From: an uncultured Verrucomicrobiales bacterium
GTDB taxonomy: Bacteria; Verrucomicrobiota; Verrucomicrobiia; Verrucomicrobiales; DEV007
DNA length: 64,000 nucleotides
Direction: 5' to 3'
Assembly (NCBI GenBank): GCA_937891465.1
Contig: CALAHF010000205.1
Location: 17,774 to 81,773 of the forward strand
Positions 55,396 through 63,574 of the stretch are shown one piece after another. Numbering within the stretch: position 1 is the stretch's first letter; each line of letters opens with the position of its first letter. The notes below the pieces were generated by a model. It searched no databases. It had not been told where the DNA came from and saw only the letters and a list, made by a program, of their open reading frames with translations. Both the position numbers and the translations under genes were made by a program.

Positions 55396-56889
55396 TTATT
55401 TCTTCCCCCCATCCTTTTTCTTCTTAGGCTTTTTCGGTGCATCGGGATGCGTCGGCCCACCTCCCAAATACGGTTGCCCATCAAAATCATACGAAAGCGA
55501 CTCGACATGGCGTGGATCTTTCGCATCCACTAGCTGCGATGTCAGCTTCTCGGAATAACGCTTCAGGTCATCTGCATATTTAGGATCGTCCGAAATGTTG
55601 TTAATTTGCTCGGGATCGTTTTTAAGATCAAACAATTCATCCGCAGGGCGCTTCGCAAAACACAACTCGTAGGCCATGCGGTGCTTGTCATCTTTGTCCT
55701 TATTATCGAGGATGTACGTTTTTGTCGGACCATTGTCGGTGTCGCCAAACCAGGTGTTTGGAACCGATGCTTTCTTCCATTCCGGAGTGCCGTTCGGCCA
55801 GCGATCCGGTTCGTAATTGCGGATATAAAGAAAATCATTGTCGCGAATCGAACGCATCGGAAATCCACCCATGTCCGGCGCTTCCTGGCTCGGAACGTGA
55901 CGCTCTTTTCCAGTGAGAATGAAAGGGCGCAACGCTGAATCGCCCCCACCGGTGACTGCAGCAAGCAAGCTTTGCCCTGAAACAACTCCGGGGATTTTCA
56001 CTCCAGCGGCTTGGAGAAACGTGGGTGCAAAATCTGTCGTAGATACAAATCCATTCAACACCTGCCCTGCCTTCACTTCACTCGGCCAGCGCATCGCCAA
56101 TGGAACGCGCGTACCGCAGTCGTAGAGATTGCTTTTGCAACGCGGAAAGGGCATTCCGTGATCGCCCGTGATCACAACAATCGTATTGCCTGCCTCACCC
56201 GAGGCCTCCAGCAACGCGAGAGCTTTTTCCACATCGGAATCGAATCGCTCGACCTCGAAATAATAATCAGCCACATCACTTCGGACTACTTCCGAGTCCG
56301 GATAATGCGGGAACAGTTTTATCTTCGAAATATCCATGCCCGACTTCTGCCCCGAATTCAATTCGTAGCCACGATGAGGATCTGACGCTCCCAACCAAAA
56401 ACAAAAGGGCTTGCCCTCAGGACGGTTCTCCAAAAATTCTCCAAACCCTTTTTTGTTCGGTTCACCAGCGGGATGATTTTCTTTCCACTTCCCAGTCAGT
56501 TTCCCCGGGCCCCACGATTTCCGCCAGGAACCGGTGTGATATCCAGCGGCTTTGAGCAGGTGCGGATAGGTCTCGATTTTGTCATCCAGAGTGCTCCATA
56601 AATTTGCGCCACCTTCCAGCTGCCAGTGGTAGCGACCCGTCAAAATCGCATTCCGTGACGGCGTGCATGATGGAGAAGAAACATACGCGTGGTTAAACAG
56701 CACCCCCTCCTTTGCAATTCGATCAAAAGCCGGCGTTTTCACCACCTCATCATTCTGATAAGCAGAAGCATGCGGCCACCCCCAGTCATCCGCGATGCAA
56801 AATAGGATGTTTGGGCGTTTTTCTTGCCCGTTTGCCGAAAGAATCGACACAGACAAGCAGGCTAAAAACAACAACAGTCGTGAATTCAT
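55396..56889 (-). CDS. Sulfatase (CTPSR type, heparan N-sulfatase-like)
   Basis: About 497 residues from ATG 56889 (NSRLLLFLACLSVSILSANG signal peptide); an in-frame start at 56928 precedes it. NILFCIADDWGWPHASAYQN, YVSSPSCTPSRNAILTGRYH with the formylglycine site, WLGASDPHRGYELNSGQKSG and VVITGDHGMPFPRCKSNLYD fit the sulfamidase-like branch. A Lys-rich C-terminus (PKKPKKKKDGGKK) is unusual and could bind anionic polymer; that is inference. Divergent from the SGNH hydrolase gene, with repeat R10 between. Confidence 0.92.
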   Translation of the reverse strand: MNSRLLLFLACLSVSILSANGQEKRPNILFCIADDWGWPHASAYQNDEVVKTPAFDRIAKEGVLFNHAYVSSPSCTPSRNAILTGRYHWQLEGGANLWSTLDDKIETYPHLLKAAGYHTGSWRKSWGPGKLTGKWKENHPAGEPNKKGFGEFLENRPEGKPFCFWLGASDPHRGYELNSGQKSGMDISKIKLFPHYPDSEVVRSDVADYYFEVERFDSDVEKALALLEASGEAGNTIVVITGDHGMPFPRCKSNLYDCGTRVPLAMRWPSEVKAGQVLNGFVSTTDFAPTFLQAAGVKIPGVVSGQSLLAAVTGGGDSALRPFILTGKERHVPSQEAPDMGGFPMRSIRDNDFLYIRNYEPDRWPNGTPEWKKASVPNTWFGDTDNGPTKTYILDNKDKDDKHRMAYELCFAKRPADELFDLKNDPEQINNISDDPKYADDLKRYSEKLTSQLVDAKDPRHVESLSYDFDGQPYLGGGPTHPDAPKKPKKKKDGGKK

Positions 56890-57241
56890 ATCGCTATTGT
56901 TCAGGGATTTCATCCTGAAAGGAATCAAAAACAGCTCCGCATTTGGGTGGGGAATCGCGGTTTCACGATCAAACAGGGTTCGCTCATTGAATCGCCCCTA
57001 TTCGATCGCTGAAATCTTCAGATCGAATTATTTCCAGTCACTTCCAACCTTCAGAATGCATAAATGAGCTATTATACCCCGAAATTCCTGACAACTCTCT
57101 AAAAATCAATGTATAACATAAATTATGGCTACAGCTTGAATTTAACTATAAACTAGATTAATTGTAAAAATTCTAAAAATTGACTCTCAATTACTTGAAT
57201 TTTTTTCAAAAATAAGGTAAAACACCGGAAGTCTACCTCTG
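56890..57241. other. Intergenic region: repeat R10 plus an AT-rich tract
   Basis: About 350 bp between divergent genes. R10 occupies 56964-57010. From about 57060 to 57240 the sequence is strongly AT-rich (long A/T runs, AATTTTTTTCAAAAATAAGG near the end), a likely promoter or nucleoid-protein region for the gene at 57242. No ORF or RNA gene was seen. Confidence 0.6.
56964..57010. repeat. 22-bp-unit intergenic repeat, locus R10 (inverted pair)
   Basis: Forward unit CACGATCAAACAGGGT and reversed unit CGCCCCTATTCGATCG. It is more diverged than R7 but keeps the layout. It lies between divergent starts. Confidence 0.8.
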
Positions 57242-58426
57242 ATGAGCCCGCTACTTCGATATGAAATATTTACTCTCATCGCCGTGTTTTCTGCAGGATT
57301 TGCGATGAAACCGGCGTATTCCGCTGATAAGGTCCTTTATCTAGGCGACTCATTGAATATGGGAGCCTTCGGAACGACGATTGATACCAATTTTCGAAAT
57401 GCAGGATTCGACGTCCACACGGTTGTTGCTGGAGGAGCCAGCCCTTATTATTGGCTCAAAGCTTACCAACCCCTTCCCTGCACGATCGGATATTGGGAGA
57501 AAACGACAGCTTCTGATAAACGTCTCGGCTACGTCCGTGCGGTCCCCAAAATCGAAGATCTAATCGAAAAACACTATCCCAATGTGGTCGTTGTTCAGAC
57601 TGGGATCAATTTATACGCAACACTGCGTTCTCGCCGTCGGCCAAAAGCGGAGAATAAAGAAGAAGTTCGTTCCTTGATCGATCAAATGTGCAAAGCGATC
57701 GCAGACGTCGATGCAAAGGGATACTGGATTTTACCCCCGAACTCTCACCAAAAGCGATACAGCAACGAACTTCAGTCGGAACTCGTAACCATCATGCGCG
57801 ACGTTGTAAAAGAATATAACGGAGCCGTTTTCGAGAGCCAGAAGTACACCAAATTTGACGATCCCTATCCTGCCACAGACGGAATTCACTATGGTTCGAT
57901 TGAGGCCCGTGAATGGGCTACTCGGGTGACTTCGGATTTCAACGTATATATGAAGATCAATTCTTCATACGCGTCAAAGGTCCCAATTCGAGCAACTCCA
58001 ATCGCAGTTTCACCAGACTCCACCGCCGCGTATTTATCTGTGGATAGGAAAAAAATCAAGACTGCGGGGGATATAAAATCTCGGGCAGATTTTAATGAGC
58101 CGGTCGAACTGGATTTAAGACTTGTTGAAAAATCGACGCTACCCGCAACTGAACTGAACCGGGTGACCTACCCGAACGCGCTCGGAATTTACGAATACGA
58201 AATCATCCGGGATCGAAAAGGAAACTACCCCTACAAAAAAATTCGTGGAGCTCACGGCATCGTATTCAATCGTAGACTTACCGGTGCAGCGAGACGCAGC
58301 GTTGGCGATACCATTTCGCTTAAACTCGTCCCGCTTTCCCATTACAAAACTTTACAGACTTGGCAAACGATCGACGACCTTCGACCAAACTTCGATCTAC
58401 CACCTTATACACCTCGACTCGACTGA
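57242..58426 (+). CDS. SGNH/GDSL-type hydrolase with C-terminal extension
   Basis: 394 residues with a leader (EIFTLIAVFSAGFAMKPAYS). KVLYLGDSLNMGAFGTTIDT holds the nucleophile serine (GDSL block), VVVAGGASPYYWLKAYQ and VVVVQTGINLYATLRS the oxyanion blocks, and TDGIHYGSIEAREWATR the Asp-x-x-His pair. About 150 residues follow with a beta-rich extension I do not recognise (VELDLRLVEKSTLPATELNR). It probably removes acyl groups from an exported polymer. Its TGA overlaps the RluD-type ATG. Confidence 0.82.
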   Translation: MSPLLRYEIFTLIAVFSAGFAMKPAYSADKVLYLGDSLNMGAFGTTIDTNFRNAGFDVHTVVAGGASPYYWLKAYQPLPCTIGYWEKTTASDKRLGYVRAVPKIEDLIEKHYPNVVVVQTGINLYATLRSRRRPKAENKEEVRSLIDQMCKAIADVDAKGYWILPPNSHQKRYSNELQSELVTIMRDVVKEYNGAVFESQKYTKFDDPYPATDGIHYGSIEAREWATRVTSDFNVYMKINSSYASKVPIRATPIAVSPDSTAAYLSVDRKKIKTAGDIKSRADFNEPVELDLRLVEKSTLPATELNRVTYPNALGIYEYEIIRDRKGNYPYKKIRGAHGIVFNRRLTGAARRSVGDTISLKLVPLSHYKTLQTWQTIDDLRPNFDLPPYTPRLD

Positions 58427-59406
58427 TGTCGATCGACTCCAAAACGCCTTTTCCCGAAGGCTTGCCCTCTCCAAGGCAGGAATTCATCATCAATGATTCC
58501 ACCAGTACCGGCGATCGTTTGGATCGGGCACTGGTGGAATTTTGCGGTTCAAAGCAACTCGAATTTTCCCGGTCGAAAATTCAGGATTTTATCAAAACCG
58601 GCTGCGTTGAGGTCAATGGCAAGACAGCGACGAAAGCTAAATTAGGAGTATCTCCCGGCGATAAAATAGTTCTGACGCCGCCCGACAAAAAGCCAGATGA
58701 ACTGATCGCTCAAGACATCCCGCTCAACATTCTTTACGAAGACGACCACCTACTTGTAATCAACAAACCCATTGGACTCGTTATTCATCCCGCAGCGGGA
58801 AATCCCGATGGCACCCTGGTAAATGCATTGCTGCATCACGTCGGCGATTCGCTGCGAATTGTGGGCGAAGCGGTTCGTCCCGGGATCGTTCATCGGTTGG
58901 ACAAAGATACCAGCGGCTGCCTCGTCGCCGCAAAAACCGAAGCCGCCCGTGCTGATTTGGTCTCACAATTTGCTGGGCGTGAAACTTCAAAGACCTATCT
59001 CGCTGTCGTTGAAGGCTGCCCTCCAAGCGAGTCCGGCCGAATCGAAAATCGAATCGGTCGCCATCCGATTCATCGTCAGCGCATGGCTGTTTTGAATGCT
59101 CCCGGCGGTAAAGAGGCTATTACTGAATTTACCGTTACCAATTCGGATTCATCTCATCGGTGGGCACTAGTCGAGTGTCGAATTTTCACCGGTCGCACCC
59201 ATCAAATTCGCGTCCACATGAAAGAAAATCTCCGCTGCCCGATCGTTGGAGATCTCATTTACGCAAACCCAAAACGACAACAGACTAAAACCGGCCGGCT
59301 CATGCTCCACGCCTGGAAGCTCGGTTTGCGCCATCCCATTTCCAGGGAAACCATGGTATTTGAGGCACCTGTCCCCGACACATTTGAGCCATTTTTTGCG
59401 ACATAA
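58426..59406 (+). CDS. Pseudouridine synthase, RluD family
   Basis: 326 residues from ATG 58426, which overlaps the upstream stop by one base. An S4 RNA-binding domain comes first (LDRALVEFCGSKQLEFSRSK), then the catalytic domain with GIVHRLDKDTSGCLVAAKT (catalytic Asp near residue 159), FAGRETSKTYLAVVEG and FTGRTHQIRVHMKE. It converts specific uridines in rRNA (RluD targets helix 69 of 23S rRNA) to pseudouridine. RluC or RluA types cannot be excluded from sequence alone. Confidence 0.93.
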   Translation: MSIDSKTPFPEGLPSPRQEFIINDSTSTGDRLDRALVEFCGSKQLEFSRSKIQDFIKTGCVEVNGKTATKAKLGVSPGDKIVLTPPDKKPDELIAQDIPLNILYEDDHLLVINKPIGLVIHPAAGNPDGTLVNALLHHVGDSLRIVGEAVRPGIVHRLDKDTSGCLVAAKTEAARADLVSQFAGRETSKTYLAVVEGCPPSESGRIENRIGRHPIHRQRMAVLNAPGGKEAITEFTVTNSDSSHRWALVECRIFTGRTHQIRVHMKENLRCPIVGDLIYANPKRQQTKTGRLMLHAWKLGLRHPISRETMVFEAPVPDTFEPFFAT

Positions 59407-59436
59407 TTTACGTGTAATTGTGATAGCATCGTTATC

Positions 59437-60117
59437 ATGACATTCAGGATTTTTCTCGCAGCACTCACCCTCGCTCCTCTCGCCTTCGCCCATGACGAAG
59501 CCGGATTCGTTTCGATTTTTAACGGAAAAGATCTCACCGATTGGGATGGCGTTCCCAGTGCGTGGAAAGTCGAAGACGGCGCGATCGTTTGCACAGGCCA
59601 GCCCAAAGGCGGCAAAAACTGGTTGATTTGGGAAGGCGGCGAACCTGCTGATTTTGAGCTTCGTCTCGAATTCAAGTTCACCTCAGGAAACAGTGGCGTC
59701 CAAATTCGAAGTCACATGATGGGAGACGCACCGTATCACGTTCAGGGATATCAGGTCGAAATCGCAAAGCACGATGTCATGGGACTCTGGCATCACTCGC
59801 TTGCCCCGGAAAAACACCGATCCCACCTCGCTCTTGCTGGTGAGCACACCACTTACGCCGCCGACGGCACCAAGACCGTGAAATCAATCGGCGACGGTGA
59901 AGCCCTCAAAAAACTCTGCAAAGACGGTGAATGGAACAAGCTCGTGATCATTGCCAAAGGCTCGACCGTGACTCAGAAAATCAACGGCAAGACGTTTTCC
60001 ATCCTCACCGATTTAGAAGAAAAATATACGATGACCAAAGGGCTTATCGCTCTCCAGGACCACGGCAAAGGTTGCGTCGCAGCGTTTCGCAAAATCCGGC
60101 TGAAGCCGCTCGATTGA
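59437..60117 (+). CDS. DUF1080 (3-keto-disaccharide hydrolase type) exported protein
   Basis: 226 residues with a signal peptide (FRIFLAALTLAPLAFAHDE). FVSIFNGKDLTDWDGVPSAW is the DUF1080 start, LRLEFKFTSGNSGVQIRSHM and VIIAKGSTVTQKINGKTFSI and GLIALQDHGKGCVAAFRKIR the jelly-roll core. Some members hydrolyse 3-keto-glycosides; most are uncharacterised. It is convergent with the redoxin gene, 7 bp apart. Confidence 0.9.
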   Translation: MTFRIFLAALTLAPLAFAHDEAGFVSIFNGKDLTDWDGVPSAWKVEDGAIVCTGQPKGGKNWLIWEGGEPADFELRLEFKFTSGNSGVQIRSHMMGDAPYHVQGYQVEIAKHDVMGLWHHSLAPEKHRSHLALAGEHTTYAADGTKTVKSIGDGEALKKLCKDGEWNKLVIIAKGSTVTQKINGKTFSILTDLEEKYTMTKGLIALQDHGKGCVAAFRKIRLKPLD

Positions 60118-60124
60118 TCACTTG

Positions 60125-61285
60125 TTATTTGGGCGAATACCAGCGGCCTAATTTTGCCACGATTTGACGGCGCAGTTCGTCCGCATCGATTTGGCCATTG
60201 TGACGCCATACAATTTTTCCACCAGGTGCGATGAGAACTGTGTGCGGAATTGGTCCAGGCCATTCTTTATCGAGCGCTTCTGCCAGAGCATCGCTATCCC
60301 CTTCGAAAAGATAATTATTCGTCGTCCGTCCTTCTTCCTTTACCGACTCAGCCGTTCGATCCGGCATCGCTGCGTGCATGCGCTTCAGGACTTTTCCCGC
60401 CGCATCAATCTGCCCCGGCGCATCCTGGCTGATCGTGATCATATCAAATCCACGTGTTTCAAACTGGCGTCCGATCGCTACTAGCTCCGGCATCTCATCA
60501 ACACATGGCGCACACCACGTTGCCCACAAATTCACCAACCGATATTTTTCGGTATCGTTTTTCGCCAATCCCTTAACGCCCTCGACATCAATTTTTTTAA
60601 TCGTCACCGCCTTGGCTTTGAATTCCTCATTAAACTTTACCGCCAAGTCACCTTTGTAAGCCCATTTTGTAGTGCATCCGTGAGCCCGGGTTATTGGGTT
60701 CTGAACCGGCTTTCCTGCGAGCAACGCATCAATCGCCTCGCGTGCATCGTGTTTTTTAATCGTGCTCGGATCACCGAATTTCGAATCGTCAATTCGCCCC
60801 ACATATTGCAAAACTCGACCCTTATCGAAGATGAAAAGATGAGGCGTCGCCAACGCACCATAAGCCTTCGAAACTGACTGCGTCTCGCCATCATACAGAT
60901 ACGGAAAGGTGAATCCTTGATCCTTTGCGTGCTTTTTCATGTCCTCCAGCGAATCGCCATAGACCGAATACCCAAGCTCGTTCACTCGAACCGCTTCCGC
61001 AGAGTTCGGCGAAATCGCTACCAGCTGAAATGATTTGTCCGCATAATCCGCCACAATTTTTTTCACCCGCGACTCCGCCCCCTGCGCTGACGGGCAATGA
61101 TTACAGGTGAATAGAACCGCCAAAATATCCGTCTTCGAATATTCACCGAGCGTGTGATTTTTTCCGTCCACTCCCGGTAAATTAAAATCGGGAGCCTTCG
61201 TGCCCGGTTCAATAGTTTTCACCTCCGGCGCTGCAAAGGCCGTTGCTAAAATCGGAAGAGTCGAGAAAAGCAGAAATCGTTTCAT
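60125..61285 (-). CDS. Tandem thioredoxin-fold protein (redoxin + TlpA-like)
   Basis: 386 residues from ATG 61285 with a signal peptide (KRFLLFSTLPILATAFAAPE). Domain 1 (residues 25-200) is redoxin-like: KAPDFNLPGVDGKNHTLGEY and VLFTCNHCPSAQGAESRVKK. Domain 2 is TlpA-like with VNLWATWCAPCVDEMPELVA and DALAEALDKEWPGPIPHTVL. Both keep CxxC motifs but of different type (CNHC and CAPC). An exported double reductase for thiol-disulfide control is likely. Repeat R11 and a regulator remnant lie upstream. Confidence 0.88.
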   Translation of the reverse strand: MKRFLLFSTLPILATAFAAPEVKTIEPGTKAPDFNLPGVDGKNHTLGEYSKTDILAVLFTCNHCPSAQGAESRVKKIVADYADKSFQLVAISPNSAEAVRVNELGYSVYGDSLEDMKKHAKDQGFTFPYLYDGETQSVSKAYGALATPHLFIFDKGRVLQYVGRIDDSKFGDPSTIKKHDAREAIDALLAGKPVQNPITRAHGCTTKWAYKGDLAVKFNEEFKAKAVTIKKIDVEGVKGLAKNDTEKYRLVNLWATWCAPCVDEMPELVAIGRQFETRGFDMITISQDAPGQIDAAGKVLKRMHAAMPDRTAESVKEEGRTTNNYLFEGDSDALAEALDKEWPGPIPHTVLIAPGGKIVWRHNGQIDADELRRQIVAKLGRWYSPK

Positions 61286-61378
61286 ACTCGCATCGTATTC
61301 GTTGAAATCTTCCCTGTCCAGACGCACGCTCCCGTCTCCGCATGACTTTTGTGCGAGGCTCAAAACGGAAATCACTCC

Positions 61379-61428
61379 ACAACGAACCAACCCTATTGGT
61401 TTATCGAACGTACCCTATTGGATCGTAG
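61379..61428. repeat. 22-bp-unit intergenic repeat, locus R11 (direct pair, reversed)
   Basis: On the minus strand: TACGATCCAATAGGGTACG, then AAACCAATAGGGTTGGTTCG, 22 bp apart. The second unit holds a perfect small hairpin (AACCAA, loop TAGGG, TTGGTT). The stop codon of the regulator remnant lies inside it. Confidence 0.88.
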
Positions 61429-61668
61429 AATTCGTTTTTACTTTCCGAAATTCACCGGGCGTCATTCCGCATTCTCTGCGAAACATCGTCACCATTCGCG
61501 AAGCATCTCCGCACCCGCACTGGATCGCGATTTCACGGAGCGGTTGTCGTGTTTCAATCAAAAGCCGCTTCGCAAGTTCCATTCGCGAACTTTACGCTCG
61601 TATTGAACCCGCCCTTCGAGAATGACTGCGATACGTTTTAGCGAATCAGGCATGATGTCGCAAAACAT
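61415..61668 (-). pseudogene. XylR/AraC-family regulator remnant (internal deletion)
   Basis: A strong ribosome site (AAAGGAG) precedes ATG 61668. The first frame reads SLKRIAVILEGRVQYERKVR, which resembles the start of the LacI-like sugar-sensing domain of XylR-type regulators. The sense then moves one frame over to MELAKRLLIETRQPLREIAI and ASRMVTMFRRECGMTPGEFR, the last helix-turn-helix of AraC-family proteins. The bulk of the sensing domain and the first HTH are missing, so the gene has lost most of its middle. Its TAG (61415-61417) comes from repeat R11 (CAATAG). Confidence 0.8.
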
Positions 61669-61680
61669 ACATGCTCCTTT

Positions 61681-63093
61681 TCATTCTTGAAACTGAAACA
61701 AATCGGGATCCAAACTAATTCCAAAGGGAGCTTCGTTCAATGAGGTGGCAGATATGAGCCCCTGCTCAATTTTCAAAGCAGTCACCATTCGGTCAGTTTT
61801 TGCGTATAGATCAGGATGAGCAGCAGCAACTTTTTGCTGAAGGTCTTCCGGAAACGAAGCTAGGCCTTTGAAATAATGATGGCCATTTCGCTCAACGTGA
61901 TCGATCCCCAGCATCGCAACCACCGCAAGATCCTGAAGTAAAGCCACCGGACCCAGATTTGCCAAATCTTCAGCACTCATCACGCCGCTACGCACGTCGA
62001 GCAGCGCCCGGTTGGCGATACTTTTGACAATGCCTTTGCAGTTTTTGTGGCTCGTTCCCACATAACCTAATTCGAGCGCCCGGGGCAAACTGTCGGTCCC
62101 GGCATCTGATTCATCGATGATGACTCGCGGCGAATTCTTCCATTTTTCGAAACCAAATTTCACCGAATCAGCAAGAGCGTGGTCGCGATGGATTGGCTGC
62201 TCAACAAAAAGCAGATGCCGAAAAAGTGGCGCAATCATTGGATCTGCCTGATGCGCCTCCCAGTGTTCTCGAAACTGATCAAGGTCTGCATATTGCTCAT
62301 TCCCGTCGATCGTAATTTCGTAATCACGTGACGCCTCCGCCTCAAAAAGCGCGGTCAGTTCTCGAAGCCGATCTCGATCTGCCTCCAAATCACCAAAGAG
62401 CTTGAGTTTAAAATGAGTCAGGCCATATCTGTGAATATTGCTGACCAACGAATGCGGCAGCCCGTCATCAATCTTATCCTCAGCGAGAATGTCCGAATCG
62501 GTCAGAGGATCTGCAAGCCCCACGGTATGACGAACCCGAAGCTCATCGAGCGGAGGGTTTCGAAACACATCACCCAAATTGGTACCAGCCAGTTCCGAAT
62601 GAATCTCTCCCAAATCGATTGCCAATCGGTTTTCATGAACGACCCGATGCAATGGCATTTCAAGTGCCCTACACAGCGCATCCAGCACCGTCCGCTCCAC
62701 CATCGCTGTTCCCAATTGCGCTAACAAAGGAGGTATTTCTTCAGATTCAGCCCACGCCTTCTGTTGTGATGTAAGATGTTTCCAGAATTCAAAAAACGAC
62801 AACGGCTCACTGATTTCCTTAGCGAATTTGGCGGCTTGTTCGATCACTCGAATCATCCTCGGGTGATCGTCTTCCTCAAACGTCGTATCGGGATTCTTCG
62901 TGAACCACTTCGGTGGCAGGCCTTCACTCGCGATTCCAGTCGTCGGTTTTCCGTCAACCTCAACTGTTGAACGCACAAACAAATGCGGGGCTTCGGTCAT
63001 CGCGGCAATTCCATATCGAAACGGAAAGCGAGTTTTCGTTGGAACAACCGAGAACTCAATGGATTGAACTTGGACTTTCGAGCTTGAAAACAT
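61681..63093 (-). CDS. Enolase-superfamily (mandelate racemase/muconate lactonizing) enzyme
   Basis: 470 residues. The capping domain starts FSVVPTKTRFPFRYGIAAMT. The barrel carries HFKLKLFGDLEADRDRLREL (KxK acid/base), YEITIDGNEQYADLDQFR (metal Asp), HLLFVEQPIHRDHALADSV (metal Glu) and SPRVIIDESDAGTDSLPRAL (metal Asp). It abstracts a proton alpha to a carboxylate, as dehydratase, epimerase or lactonizing enzyme. It is longer than usual (about 370-400). The upstream regulator is a remnant, and no pathway partner is nearby. Confidence 0.85.
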   Translation of the reverse strand: MFSSSKVQVQSIEFSVVPTKTRFPFRYGIAAMTEAPHLFVRSTVEVDGKPTTGIASEGLPPKWFTKNPDTTFEEDDHPRMIRVIEQAAKFAKEISEPLSFFEFWKHLTSQQKAWAESEEIPPLLAQLGTAMVERTVLDALCRALEMPLHRVVHENRLAIDLGEIHSELAGTNLGDVFRNPPLDELRVRHTVGLADPLTDSDILAEDKIDDGLPHSLVSNIHRYGLTHFKLKLFGDLEADRDRLRELTALFEAEASRDYEITIDGNEQYADLDQFREHWEAHQADPMIAPLFRHLLFVEQPIHRDHALADSVKFGFEKWKNSPRVIIDESDAGTDSLPRALELGYVGTSHKNCKGIVKSIANRALLDVRSGVMSAEDLANLGPVALLQDLAVVAMLGIDHVERNGHHYFKGLASFPEDLQQKVAAAHPDLYAKTDRMVTALKIEQGLISATSLNEAPFGISLDPDLFQFQE

Positions 63094-63139
63094 TACGGTA
63101 TACGGGTCAAGGGCTTAAGAAATTATTCAACACTGTTTT

Positions 63140-63538
63140 ATGCAAACTCGAGGTAAAATAATTCTGATCATTTTTTTGGCGGTTGGTTTTCTAATGTGGT
63201 CGTTCGGCCGAACTGATTTAGGAACTCCGGTGGGATTGAATAAAATGACAGGATATGATCTCGAAAAAGGATGAAATATTGTCGATTTTGAGTTTGATTT
63301 TCATCTCTTCGATTCGGATGCCATGTGGATTGTGGAGGGTTCGGCCCCTCTCCATACAAACGGACTGGTAAGGCTTGATTACTCATAATGTGAATCACGT
63401 TTAAACGGAGACGATCGTGATTTTATTGAGGGAATCATCTTTTCGAAACAAGCAAACCTCTCATCCAAAATGAGAGATTTCTCTGTATGGCGGGGAGGCA
63501 AAGGCGGAGGTCATTATCTCATGATCAGCGAAGACTGA
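63140..63538 (+). pseudogene. Small exported-protein ORF with two in-frame stops
   Basis: From ATG 63140 one frame runs 132 codons to TGA 63536-63538, broken by TGA (63272-63274) and TAA (63386-63388). It reads a signal anchor (KIILIIFLAVGFLMWSFGRT), then NIVDFEFDFHLFDSDAMWIV, GSAPLHTNGLVRLDYS, and SKMRDFSVWRGGKGGGHYLM. The composition is protein-like, but no family was recognised. It fills an otherwise empty 480-bp gap. Confidence 0.5.
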
Positions 63539-63574
63539 CTCCATACCGCCCATTGGTTTTTTGAAGGTTAGTGA

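Noticed and set aside
2571..61428. The spaced repeat loci as a CRISPR array.
   Set aside because: Units are paired or single, thousands of bases apart, with no regular spacers and no cas genes.
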